DNA from: Oceanococcus sp041619555
Lineage (GTDB): Bacteria > Pseudomonadota > Gammaproteobacteria > Nevskiales > Oceanococcaceae
DNA length: 64,000 bases
Assembly: GCA_041619555.1 (NCBI GenBank)
Contig: JBFKDQ010000013.1
Span: 7,818-71,817, forward strand
Direction of reading: 5' to 3'
Made by a program: the position numbers and the translations under genes. The notes beneath the pieces are model-generated. The model had not been told where the DNA came from. It did not search any database and was given only the letters and a program-made list of their open reading frames with translations. Shown here piece after piece: positions 1 through 7,923 of the stretch (the first letter of the stretch is position 1; each line of letters opens with the position of its first letter).

Positions 1-126
1 GTTCTAATCCCAAGCCATGGGCCTTGTTGCTTGCAAAGCATAGCGCATCAGGACGACAAGGCAGTGACTGCCAGAAACGGGTTTCACCGTGCAGATCAGG
101 CCTTCATCTGTTTACACTGCGCGGCG

Positions 127-699
127 ATGATGACCGCCCTCCTGATCCTGATTGCTGGCGCCCTGCTTCTGGTTCCCCTGGAGTCCTGGATGCATACGCA
201 CCTGCATGGGCTGTGGCGCGTGCTGGCCGATCATGTCTATCTGCCCGGTCTGCGATGCCTGGTTCTGGTCTTCTTTCTGAACGCCGTGTTTCCTGCCCCG
301 CTGCTGGATGAGCGCATTGTGCGATACGCCGATGACATCATCCTGCGTCCGCCACATGTCAGCGCGCTGCTGAACTGGCTGTTCCTGCTCGGCGCGTTGC
401 TGCCTGTATTGCCGGTCATGCAAAAACTGACCGCCCTGATCCTGCCGCTGCAGACCCTGGCGGGAGCGTGGCTGCTGGTCGGCAGTTTCGAGCAGCAGAC
501 AGGCCTGCAACTTCACGGCGCATGGCAGGACCTGGCAGGCGTCCTGGGCCTGAGTCTTGTGGCACATCTGCTACTGATCCAGGTTGCTGGCGTGGTGCAA
601 CGCGGCAGTCACTGGGACAGTCTGACCGTCTACGACGGCTTGAGTCTGGCCCTGTTACCGCCGCTGGTCCTGTTGTTTACTCGCAACCTGGTTCTCTGA
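127..699 (+). CDS. small polytopic membrane protein, unknown function
   Basis: A hydrophobic protein of about 190 residues with roughly six predicted membrane segments, starting with a stretch right after the first methionines. I do not recognise the family. The start was placed at the ATG at 127 (a second ATG follows directly), because the frame upstream of it to position 31 encodes a non-hydrophobic stretch that looks like leader DNA. The 3' end overlaps the convergent tetR gene by about 45 bp, so the two genes cannot be transcribed fully without producing mutual antisense RNA. The context gives no hint of function. Confidence that it is a real gene is moderate to good, because the hydrophobic pattern is consistent over the whole length. 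Confidence 0.65.
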   Translation: MMTALLILIAGALLLVPLESWMHTHLHGLWRVLADHVYLPGLRCLVLVFFLNAVFPAPLLDERIVRYADDIILRPPHVSALLNWLFLLGALLPVLPVMQKLTALILPLQTLAGAWLLVGSFEQQTGLQLHGAWQDLAGVLGLSLVAHLLLIQVAGVVQRGSHWDSLTVYDGLSLALLPPLVLLFTRNLVL

Positions 700-1260
700 T
701 CCCACCGGCGGAATCAGGGTCTCCATGCACAATCGCACATATTCGTTGAGCGGGCGTCCGCGCGGCAGTGCAGTGGCATCGTCACTGCGAAGCTGCAGGG
801 TCCCCATGAAAGTCGCATAGGCGAACATCGACCACCGGCGGGCATCGTCCTCGTCCATGCCCAGGTCCCGGTAGCAGGCCAGCAAAAACATCAGCCGCTT
901 TTTCGCCACCCGCTCGACGACCGGGCCGATCAGGGGGTCACTCGAGGCTGCCGCGAAAATGCCGGACAGGCGACCGTTTCTAGAGCTGGCATTGGCGAGG
1001 CGAAAGACCTGTTGAATTTTCTGCCGCGGATCCTTGATTGCCTCAACCTGACGCACGATGCTGCTTGTTTCCCGCTCCTCCCAAAGTTCCAGAGCGGCAC
1101 GCAGCAACGCCTTCCGATTCTGGAAATGCCAGTAGAAACTGCCTTTGGTCACGCCCAGCGCCCGCGCCAGCGGCTCCACCGAAACCGCCTCGATGCCGCC
1201 TTCGGCGATGGCATCCAGCGCTGCCTTCGCCCAGTCCTGGGCACTTAATGAAGTCTTCAA
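655..1260 (-). CDS. TetR/AcrR family transcriptional regulator
   Basis: A 201-residue one-domain repressor. Residues 1-50 form the TetR helix-turn-helix: an alanine-rich first helix, then the recognition region around VTKGSFYWHF, which is very typical of the family. The C-terminal part is the variable ligand-binding and dimerisation domain. The start is TTG at 1260: an in-frame stop lies two codons upstream and no ATG or GTG fits the domain. It is divergent from the AcuI-like reductase gene across a 207-bp gap holding a perfect 16-bp palindrome, so it probably represses itself and perhaps that reductase. The ligand is unknown. The 3' end overlaps the convergent membrane-protein gene. Confidence 0.9.
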   Translation of the reverse strand: MKTSLSAQDWAKAALDAIAEGGIEAVSVEPLARALGVTKGSFYWHFQNRKALLRAALELWEERETSSIVRQVEAIKDPRQKIQQVFRLANASSRNGRLSGIFAAASSDPLIGPVVERVAKKRLMFLLACYRDLGMDEDDARRWSMFAYATFMGTLQLRSDDATALPRGRPLNEYVRLCMETLIPPVGSENQVASKQQDQRR

Positions 1261-1291
1261 TGGTCAACGGGCTCAATTATTGCTGCGTCGC

Positions 1292-1320
1292 ACAATACCA
1301 CATACGCCAGCGTATGGCAA
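1292..1320 (-). promoter_or_regulatory. predicted tetR promoter
   Basis: On the minus strand, TTGCCA (1320-1315) and TATTGT (1297-1292) are separated by 17 bp, a good match to a sigma-70 promoter (5/6 and 4/6). The expected transcription start lies about 25 bases ahead of the TTG start codon of the TetR gene. The 16-bp palindrome fills the spacer, the classic arrangement for autorepression. Confidence 0.6.
1301..1316. promoter_or_regulatory. predicted TetR operator (perfect palindrome)
   Basis: CATACGC-CA-GCGTATG is a perfect 7-bp inverted repeat with a 2-bp centre, the size and geometry usual for TetR-family operators. It lies between the -35 and -10 elements of the divergent tetR gene. That placement makes the adjacent TetR protein the obvious ligand; this is inference, not shown. 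Confidence 0.65.
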
Positions 1321-1467
1321 CGCACACAAACCCGGCACGCGCGCATCCCATCCGGCCATTGCCCCAGGCCCACTGGGTCGCGAGTTGAGCCAGAGCAGCG
1401 CCCCGGAAGATGATGGCGTTTTGCTAAGATCGAGGTCCCGTTCCACAGTCTGGTCAGGAGTCATCGC

Positions 1468-2448
1468 ATGAGTTTCAAAGCCCTGCGTGTATTGGAAAAA
1501 GGCGCAAAGGCGCAATTCGTGGACATGGATTTTCCGCCACCTTCGGCCGGCGAGCTGAGAATCAGGATCGAGTTTTCCTGTCTCAACTACAAGGATGCCC
1601 TGGCGGTGACCGGCAGCAGTCCGATCATGCGAAATCTACCCTGCACGGCGGGCATCGACCTTGCCGGTACGGTCGAGATTTCGGCCGACCCACGTTTTCA
1701 GGTCGGCGACCGGGTACTGGTCTGTGGCGCCAATGTCGGCGAGAAGTTCAATGGCGGCCTGGCCGAGCAGGCGCAGTTACCGGCCGATTTCTGCGTTCCT
1801 CTACCTGCTGATTTTTCGACACGCGAGGCAATGATTTACGGCACCGCCGGCTTCACCGCCGCGCTTGCCCTGGTAAAAATGCTGCGCAATGAACAGGCAC
1901 CCGAGCTGGGCCCCATTGCCGTGACCGGCGCCACCGGCGGGGTCGGCTCGATCAGCATCGCGCTGCTCGCCCGTGCGGGCTTCGCCCCCGTGGCGATTAC
2001 CGGAAAAAGCGGGGAAACCGACTACCTCAAGGATCTGGGCGCCAGTGACATCCTTGCCGCCAGTGCATGCGGACCGGCATCCAGCCCATTGCTAAGTCCG
2101 CGTTGGGGCGGCGCAATCGACAATCTTGGTGGCGAGATGCTGGCCTGGTTGCTCGCCAGCACACAAGCGCACGGCAATGTGGCCAGCATTGGCCTTGCCG
2201 CATCCTTCAAACTCCAGACCACGGTGATGCCGTTTATCCTCAGGGGCGTGAATTTGCTGGGCATCCACTCCGTCGACATCCCCCACAGCTTGCGGCTGGC
2301 AACCTGGGAGCGAATATTCGGCGACTGGCGACTGCCCGGGGTGGAGCGCCTGGTTGCGGAGGAAATCAGCCTGGATCAGGCACCCGAGGCATGCGCACAG
2401 CTCATGGCCAGCAAGGTTCGCGGGCGCTACCTGATCAGAATCGACTGA
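1468..2448 (+). CDS. acuI: acrylyl-CoA reductase / YhdH-AcuI family quinone oxidoreductase
   Basis: A 326-residue zinc-free medium-chain dehydrogenase/reductase of the YhdH/AcuI group. These enzymes reduce acrylyl-CoA to propionyl-CoA with NADPH, protecting against reactive acrylate. The N-terminal catalytic fold contains SCLNYKDALA and the start of the Rossmann domain reads TGATGGVGS, both typical of this group; length is as expected (about 325-330). It starts at ATG with AGGAG upstream. It is divergent from a TetR gene and may be controlled by it. A possible extended -10 (TGCTAAGAT, 1422-1430) precedes it. The exact substrate cannot be fixed from sequence; YhdH-type enzymes without acrylate metabolism are the alternative. 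Confidence 0.88.
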   Translation: MSFKALRVLEKGAKAQFVDMDFPPPSAGELRIRIEFSCLNYKDALAVTGSSPIMRNLPCTAGIDLAGTVEISADPRFQVGDRVLVCGANVGEKFNGGLAEQAQLPADFCVPLPADFSTREAMIYGTAGFTAALALVKMLRNEQAPELGPIAVTGATGGVGSISIALLARAGFAPVAITGKSGETDYLKDLGASDILAASACGPASSPLLSPRWGGAIDNLGGEMLAWLLASTQAHGNVASIGLAASFKLQTTVMPFILRGVNLLGIHSVDIPHSLRLATWERIFGDWRLPGVERLVAEEISLDQAPEACAQLMASKVRGRYLIRID

Positions 2449-2473
2449 ACCACGGGCAGAATCGAGAACGGAC

Positions 2474-2507
2474 AAAAAAAAGCCCGGATGCCGCTGGCAT
2501 CCGGGCT
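2474..2507 (-). terminator. Rho-independent terminator of the FKBP gene
   Basis: A perfect 12-bp stem, AGCCCGGATGCC (2481-2492) and GGCATCCGGGCT (2496-2507), with a 3-nt loop, is followed on the minus strand by a run of eight T. It ends transcription of the minus-strand fkp gene. The plus side lacks a T-run, so it may stop acuI only weakly. Confidence 0.9.
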
Positions 2508-2526
2508 GCGGTAGACGCTGCCCAAG

Positions 2527-3267
2527 CTACTCGGCTGCTGCCGCTTTCACTTCCAGCAGTTCGACGTCGAAAATCAGCGTCTGGTTAGGCCCGATCAGCG
2601 CGCCAGCACCACGCTCGCCGTAGCCCAATTCTGGCGGAATGAACAGTTTCGCCGTGCCGCCTTCATGCAGAAGTTGCAGACCTTCGGTCCAGCCCTTGAT
2701 GACGCCATTGAGTTTGAATGTGGCGGGCTGGCCGCGCTTGCGTGAACTATCAAATTCAGTGCCATCCAGCAAGGTACCGGTGTAGTGCACGACGACGGTA
2801 TCCGTTGCCGCCGGCGCTTCGCCTTCACCTTGAGTCAGGATCTGGTACTGCAGGCCCGATTCGGTGGTCTTGATCGCATCCTTGGTCGCGTTTTCGGCCA
2901 GGAAGGCACGTCCCGCTTCCAGGTTGGCGGTGGCCTTTTCGGCGCGATCCGCATTGCGCTTTTCTGCCGCTGCCTTGTACACGCTCTGCTTGACCTCGGC
3001 CATGGCTTCTTCGGTCAGCATGGGCTCCGCACCCTCATAGGCTGCCGCCAGTCCGGCCCCCAATGCGTTCAGATCCACATCCAGATCGCCCATTTGCTGC
3101 AGGCGGCCACCGATTTCGTAGCCCACCGAATAACTGAATTTCTGCGCATCTGATTCCAGTGCGGCAGGCTGGGAATCGCTGGTTTTTTCGCTTCCGGAAG
3201 GCGCACAACCCGCCAGCAAGAGGACACCCAAGGCAACCAGAGGCTTCAAATTCATTTCACTACTCAT
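2527..3267 (-). CDS. FKBP-type peptidyl-prolyl cis-trans isomerase, lipoprotein (Mip/FkpA-like)
   Basis: A 246-residue envelope foldase that isomerises prolyl peptide bonds. It begins with a lipoprotein signal ending in the lipobox LLAGC (Cys21), so it should be lipid-anchored at a periplasmic membrane face. A helical FKBP N-terminal dimerisation domain spans about 40-130, followed by the FKBP catalytic domain (about 140-240) with VHYTGTLLDG and PELGYGERGAG. A second ATG four codons in (3255) would give a more standard short signal peptide and is an equally good start. It lies 61 bp downstream of plsB in the same direction, possibly cotranscribed, and ends at a strong terminator. Confidence 0.92.
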   Translation of the reverse strand: MSSEMNLKPLVALGVLLLAGCAPSGSEKTSDSQPAALESDAQKFSYSVGYEIGGRLQQMGDLDVDLNALGAGLAAAYEGAEPMLTEEAMAEVKQSVYKAAAEKRNADRAEKATANLEAGRAFLAENATKDAIKTTESGLQYQILTQGEGEAPAATDTVVVHYTGTLLDGTEFDSSRKRGQPATFKLNGVIKGWTEGLQLLHEGGTAKLFIPPELGYGERGAGALIGPNQTLIFDVELLEVKAAAAE

Positions 3268-3328
3268 TATTTATAAACCAGAAGGCGCAGCACCTTATCC
3301 GGCCCTCACATTGAAAGCAAGTCTGCAT

Positions 3329-5821
3329 TCAGGCACCAACCGGAGCGTCAGCGGCGACCGCACGCGGACGGTGAACCAGCTGCAAAATGATCTGTCCGAT
3401 GTCGGTCCCGAGCAGGCTCAGGGCATGATCCGCCAGCTGGCTCACCCGAGCATCGATCTGCAGACGCTCATCGCCAGTGGCCAGATCGGCGGCATCAACC
3501 GGCAACAGCCAATGTCTGGCTTTGAGGGTTTCAACAAAACCGCGAAACAGGGCCTTGTCAAAGAACTCGGGTGCATCTCGTCCGCTGAGTATGGCCAGCC
3601 GTTCCGCCATCAACTGGGATTCCTGCTCGAATGCCAGACGATCCACGAAACCGATGCCGAAACGCGCCTGCAGCAGCAGGGCCGTCAGCGCGTAACGCTC
3701 CAGGGTTTCACGCAGGATGTTGCCCAAGCGCATCAGGGTGGCAAACTGCGGTGTCGTAACCGAAGGCGCCGACAGGCCGTAGCGTGCATCTTCCACCAGC
3801 AGCCCCATCTCGATCATGGCGTCCAGCAGCTTGCCGATCGGTTCGGCCACGGTGCGGGGCTGCCAGCGCAGATGCAGTTCGGTACGTAAAAAAGGATAGA
3901 AGTCAGCGGCCGCATCGATCAGTTCCTGGCGCGAAATCCCGGCCCTGAAACGAAAGAAATTGGCCAGCAACGAAGGCAGTGCAAAAGCATGCTGCACGCT
4001 GTTGCGCGTGTAGGTCATCAGCACGCCCTCACGCCCCTGAGCAAGAAGCAGATCGCCCCAAGGATGGGCGACTCGGGCCAGCGGCGTAACCGGCTCCGCC
4101 TGTCGCACCAGGGTTTCGGCATCATCTTCAGGCAGGACGATGTTGGGCCCATAGGGCACCGCGCGCTGCAATTTGATCCAGGTGGCGATCTGTTCGGAGA
4201 GCTCATCGGCCGCGATCGCCCGTTGCGGCGTGGCCAGCATAGTCATGCTGGCCAATCCCGCCGAACTCAGAACGACCGCACCATTGATCCGGGTCATCAC
4301 CCGCAAGCTGAGCTGCTCAATGAAATCGGCAAATCCTTCGGGCTGCGCACCCGCCGCCATGGGCATCTGTTCGAGCCATTGTGGTGCCTGCTCCCGGATG
4401 TACTGGCCCAGTTCCAGCGGCTGACCAAAAGAGAGATAGGCTTTGCCGTAATTGCGCTGCAGGACCTTGCGAACTTTCAGGAACTCCCAGATGGACTCCC
4501 GCTTCTTCTGTTTGCTACCGCGCAATTCTTTGAAATAGCTGCTGACTTCCGCCACCTGGTCATAGCCGATGTAGACCGGCACGATCGTGACCGGCTTGTC
4601 CGTGCCGCGCAGGTAGCTGGCGGTAATCATCGCCATCATGCCGGTCTTCGGCTTGAGCAGGCGACCGGTGCGGCTGCGCCCCCCCTCCGGGTAGAAACTC
4701 ATCGGAAAGGCCCGCCCGATGAGAAAATCCAGATAAGCCCTGAACACGGCCGTATACAGCTTCTGACCGGCGAAACTTCGGCGCAGGAAAAACGCACCGG
4801 CGCGGCGCAAAATGCCGCCAACCGGCCAGAAATTCAGGTTGATCCCCGCCGCGATGTGCGGGCAGACCAGGCCATCCTGGTACAGCACGTAGGACAAAAG
4901 CAGGTAGTCCATGTGACTGCGGTGCGAGGGCATGTAGATCACCCCGCCCTGGGCTGCAGCTTCGCGCGCCCGATCGATGCGATGCACCTCGACGCCTTCA
5001 TAGACCCGATTCCAGACCCAGGTCAGCAGCACATACATGAATCGCAATGTGCTGGTCGAGTACATCGCGGCGATTTCATCCACATAGCCGCGCGTCTTTT
5101 CCCTAAGGCTGGCGAGGGATGCACCGGATTCGGCCGCCTCTTCCAGCATGACCTCACGCACACCTGGATTGGCCAGAATGGCCTGGGCGACCTGATTCCG
5201 GGTATACAGGCTCGGCCCCAGGGTCACGGTGCGCTGGCGGCGGAAATGAAAGCGGAAAACCCGCACCAGCTTCTGGGTCAGACGCTCATAATCGTCGGCC
5301 TGGCCAATGAATTCACGAAATCGGACCGGCTGGCCAAAATTCAGCACGATGTTGCGGCCATTCGCCAGAATGATCAGAAATTTCCGCAGATAGCCAGGGT
5401 TTTCGGCATCTGAGAACAGGATGCGGAGGAGCGAGGTCTCCTTGCCGGGATCCCGGCCCCAGAACAGGGAAACCGGCACCAGCTGAAGATCGAAATCCGG
5501 CTGCTTGCAGGCCTGCTGATAGAGTTGTGACAAGCTGCCCTTGCGATCCAGTAGCGCGGGCAGATATAGACAGGCCGCCTTGCCAGGCTCCGGCAGGGTA
5601 TTGCGGCTACGCCGCACCGGCGTGAGCTTTTCCTGCGCCACGACATGTTCCAGCACCCAGCGGTCCACATAACTTCGCGTCGCCAGCACATAGCAGACCG
5701 GCACGGCGGGATCGAGGCCGAGACTTTCGTGCAGACGAACAGGAGAGATCTGGCTCCGAACGGTGGCAAGCAATGGCTTGCGCAGCCACCACGTCATCAA
5801 CCAGACTATTTTCCCCAACAT
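3329..5821 (-). CDS. plsB: glycerol-3-phosphate 1-O-acyltransferase PlsB
   Basis: The membrane-bound enzyme that transfers an acyl group from acyl-ACP or acyl-CoA to sn-glycerol-3-phosphate, the first step of phospholipid synthesis. At 830 residues it matches proteobacterial PlsB (about 800-830). The acyltransferase motif HRSHMD (H300, D305) and the glycerophosphate-binding block around GGRSRTGRLL are intact. The long C-terminal domain is typical of PlsB rather than PlsC. It is divergent from a DUF4112 gene (42-bp gap) and followed by the FKBP gene. Confidence 0.97.
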   Translation of the reverse strand: MLGKIVWLMTWWLRKPLLATVRSQISPVRLHESLGLDPAVPVCYVLATRSYVDRWVLEHVVAQEKLTPVRRSRNTLPEPGKAACLYLPALLDRKGSLSQLYQQACKQPDFDLQLVPVSLFWGRDPGKETSLLRILFSDAENPGYLRKFLIILANGRNIVLNFGQPVRFREFIGQADDYERLTQKLVRVFRFHFRRQRTVTLGPSLYTRNQVAQAILANPGVREVMLEEAAESGASLASLREKTRGYVDEIAAMYSTSTLRFMYVLLTWVWNRVYEGVEVHRIDRAREAAAQGGVIYMPSHRSHMDYLLLSYVLYQDGLVCPHIAAGINLNFWPVGGILRRAGAFFLRRSFAGQKLYTAVFRAYLDFLIGRAFPMSFYPEGGRSRTGRLLKPKTGMMAMITASYLRGTDKPVTIVPVYIGYDQVAEVSSYFKELRGSKQKKRESIWEFLKVRKVLQRNYGKAYLSFGQPLELGQYIREQAPQWLEQMPMAAGAQPEGFADFIEQLSLRVMTRINGAVVLSSAGLASMTMLATPQRAIAADELSEQIATWIKLQRAVPYGPNIVLPEDDAETLVRQAEPVTPLARVAHPWGDLLLAQGREGVLMTYTRNSVQHAFALPSLLANFFRFRAGISRQELIDAAADFYPFLRTELHLRWQPRTVAEPIGKLLDAMIEMGLLVEDARYGLSAPSVTTPQFATLMRLGNILRETLERYALTALLLQARFGIGFVDRLAFEQESQLMAERLAILSGRDAPEFFDKALFRGFVETLKARHWLLPVDAADLATGDERLQIDARVSQLADHALSLLGTDIGQIILQLVHRPRAVAADAPVGA

Positions 5822-5863
5822 ACCCCTGTTCCCATGCCTCGTGGAGGCCAGTAGTCTACCGGA

Positions 5864-6331
5864 ATGACGGTTACCCCACCTGCAACAACTGACGATTCAC
5901 AGCGCCAGCGCATGGAACGCATGGCCCGATGGCTGGATTCCGCGGTCGCGGTTCCCGGCACCTCGATTCGCTTGGGTCTTGACGCCCTGATCGGGCTGAT
6001 TCCAGGAATCGGTGATGTCGCCGGCTTCGTGATCGGTTTGTGGTTCATCCTTCAGGCTCGCAAGCTCGATGCCCCAGGACATCTCCAGGGTCGCATGCTC
6101 GGCAATCTGGCACTGGAGGCCGTGGTCGGCAGCATCCCCCTGATCGGTGATCTGTTTGACGTGGCCTGGCAGGCCAATCAGCGAAACCGCAAGCTGCTGT
6201 TTGACTGGCTGGACCGCACCGCTCCGGCGCCGGAACCCGCAGTTGCCGGTGCCGTGCGCCGAATGTGGCCGGGGCTGCTGGTGCTGTGTGGTCTGGCCGG
6301 GGCAGCGACCTGGTGGATCAGCACACAGTAG
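5864..6331 (+). CDS. DUF4112 domain membrane protein
   Basis: A 155-residue protein with the DUF4112 pattern: an amphipathic N-terminal half with RLGLDALIGLIPGIGD, followed by a second GSIPLIGDLFD repeat and a C-terminal hydrophobic helix. The family has no established function. The paired glycine/proline-rich IPGIGD and IPLIGD loops suggest an internal duplication. It is divergent from plsB; nothing in the context defines its role. The ATG start sits just after a short intergenic stretch. Confidence 0.85.
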   Translation: MTVTPPATTDDSQRQRMERMARWLDSAVAVPGTSIRLGLDALIGLIPGIGDVAGFVIGLWFILQARKLDAPGHLQGRMLGNLALEAVVGSIPLIGDLFDVAWQANQRNRKLLFDWLDRTAPAPEPAVAGAVRRMWPGLLVLCGLAGAATWWISTQ

Positions 6332-6595
6332 GAGAACGCTGACAAGCCGCCGGGTTCAAGGCCGACAGCCCTGGCAATGGCGATCTCCTAGTATTCCATT
6401 GCCGTATGGCTCCCCCCAAGGCACTGCGGCAGCCGCTCGGCAAGCGGAGTGCTCTCCCGGATCACTCCCCGTCGGCCAGAGCCTTGTCGTGCCGGAGTTT
6501 CCGGCACGGCTTTGTTAAATCTTTCGGTCGCCACCGTGGCGGCAACTGGTGAGGCGCTTGCTACAATGCCCGCTGATCCTGAGCTTGCGAACAGC

Positions 6596-7594
6596 ATGAG
6601 CACTGGCGGCCTCGCGGTCTCGGTGATAATTCCCACTCTCAACGAAGAGCAGAACCTGCGCGCGCTGCTGGCCGATTTGCTAGCACAGCAGGACCTGAGC
6701 CTGCAGCTCATCGTGGCCGATGGCGGCAGCAAGGACCACACCGCTGAGATCGCCAGCTCCGCCGGGGCCGAGCTGGCGGTTGGCGGCGCCGGCCGCGGGC
6801 GCCAGATGAATGCCGGCCGCCGGCGCGCGAGGCATCCGTGGCTCCTGTTCCTGCATGCCGACTCTCGTCTCTGCGACGCCCATTTGCTTGCCGGTGCGCT
6901 TGCGCACATGCAGCAGATGCCGGCAGGGAGTGCGGGCCATTTCGCCTTGCGTTTCGACCGGCTTACCGCCGATCGAGCACGATTCTATCGGCACCTGGAA
7001 TATAAATCCGGCCTCAACCTGCGCGGCACCATCAATGGCGATCAAGGCCTGCTGATTCAGGCCACCTTTTTCGATCAGCTCGGCGGCTTCGATCAGCACC
7101 TGCCGTTCCTGGAGGATCAAAACCTGAGCGACCTCATTTTCGCCCAGGGTCGCTGGACGCTGCTGCCGGGCCATCTGCATACCTCGGCACGCCGCTTCGA
7201 GCAGGAGGGATACTGGCAGCGTTACTTTCTGATGATGCTGATCATGTGTGCGCGACGTGCCGGAATGGAGAATTTCCTGCACGAAGCCCGCGGACTCTAT
7301 CCGCAGGCGGCAGATTCAAAGCACTTGCGCGTGCTGCCTTTTCTCGAACTGATACTCGCGCAAGCAGGCAAGCACCGCGGTTTCTGGCAGGAAATGGGGG
7401 CCTATGCCCGCGAAAACAGCTGGCAACTTGCCTGCGCGGTGGACAGCGTATTGGGTCGATCCTGGCTGATGCCAAGACTTCAGGTGCCTGGCAGCCGCGT
7501 CACCGCCCGTCGATCAGACGCGCTGCTGGGCCACTTGTTGCGGCAACTTTTTCAAGGACCAATCCGCCTCGCTCTACGCCAGCAGGAGAGCTGA
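6596..7594 (+). CDS. family 2 glycosyltransferase, TIGR04283-like
   Basis: A 332-residue GT-A glycosyltransferase. The N-terminus SVIIPTLNEEQN and VADGGSKDHT are the nucleotide-sugar binding strand and loop; LFLHADSR replaces the usual DXD region. The overall pattern, with a NGDQG block and FLEDQNLS, matches the TIGR04283 group, some members of which sit in arsenosugar gene sets. No such partner (ArsM, radical SAM ArsS) is nearby. The start chosen is the ATG at 6596, directly before the conserved domain; earlier in-frame ATGs (6449, 6566) would add a non-conserved leader. Hydrophobic segments near the C-terminus suggest membrane contact. The sugar donor and acceptor are unknown. Confidence 0.8.
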   Translation: MSTGGLAVSVIIPTLNEEQNLRALLADLLAQQDLSLQLIVADGGSKDHTAEIASSAGAELAVGGAGRGRQMNAGRRRARHPWLLFLHADSRLCDAHLLAGALAHMQQMPAGSAGHFALRFDRLTADRARFYRHLEYKSGLNLRGTINGDQGLLIQATFFDQLGGFDQHLPFLEDQNLSDLIFAQGRWTLLPGHLHTSARRFEQEGYWQRYFLMMLIMCARRAGMENFLHEARGLYPQAADSKHLRVLPFLELILAQAGKHRGFWQEMGAYARENSWQLACAVDSVLGRSWLMPRLQVPGSRVTARRSDALLGHLLRQLFQGPIRLALRQQES

Positions 7595-7923
7595 AGAAAG
7601 GTCCGCTCCGCCACCGCAAGCTGTGGGCGATCCAGGCCGTTTTTTGCGCAGCGCACCATTTTTATCGGAAACCCATTCTGTTCTTGCGGCATCGGGACAA
7701 CTGTTCCGAAACCATCGAAAATCATTGAATTCCCAGTCTTTCTGAGCACAGTTGTACACTTTCCACAGCAGCCTGGCACGCGCCGACCATACGCCAAGGT
7801 ATTGTCTAGTGCTAGGATAGCTCCGTGAGCGATCACAGGGTCGCATCAGTTGTTCATACACTGGATACAATCCGGCCGTGCCATCACGATGCACGGTCCG
7901 CATGGTCATCAGGAGAATTTGGA
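7595..7923. other. 329-bp intergenic region before the acyl-CoA dehydrogenase
   Basis: No coding signal or RNA family is recognised. The region is AT-richer than its surroundings. It contains a small perfect dyad CTAGTGCTAG (7806-7815) and a TACAAT (7866-7871) that could be the -10 element for the downstream gene, although no convincing -35 lies at the right distance. It most likely holds the promoter and regulatory sites of the dehydrogenase gene. Confidence 0.4.

Noticed and set aside
3989..5413. A 474-codon open frame opposite plsB
   Set aside because: It is antisense to well-conserved plsB, rich in His/Gln/Arg as expected for the complement of GC-rich coding DNA, and shows no protein motif.
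6562..6567. TACAAT as a promoter of the glycosyltransferase
   Set aside because: No -35 at 16-18 bp and it overlaps an alternative in-frame ATG (6566); too weak to list.
7806..7815. CTAGTGCTAG dyad as a regulator site
   Set aside because: CTAG is self-complementary, so such short dyads arise easily; no regulator gene or promoter geometry supports it.
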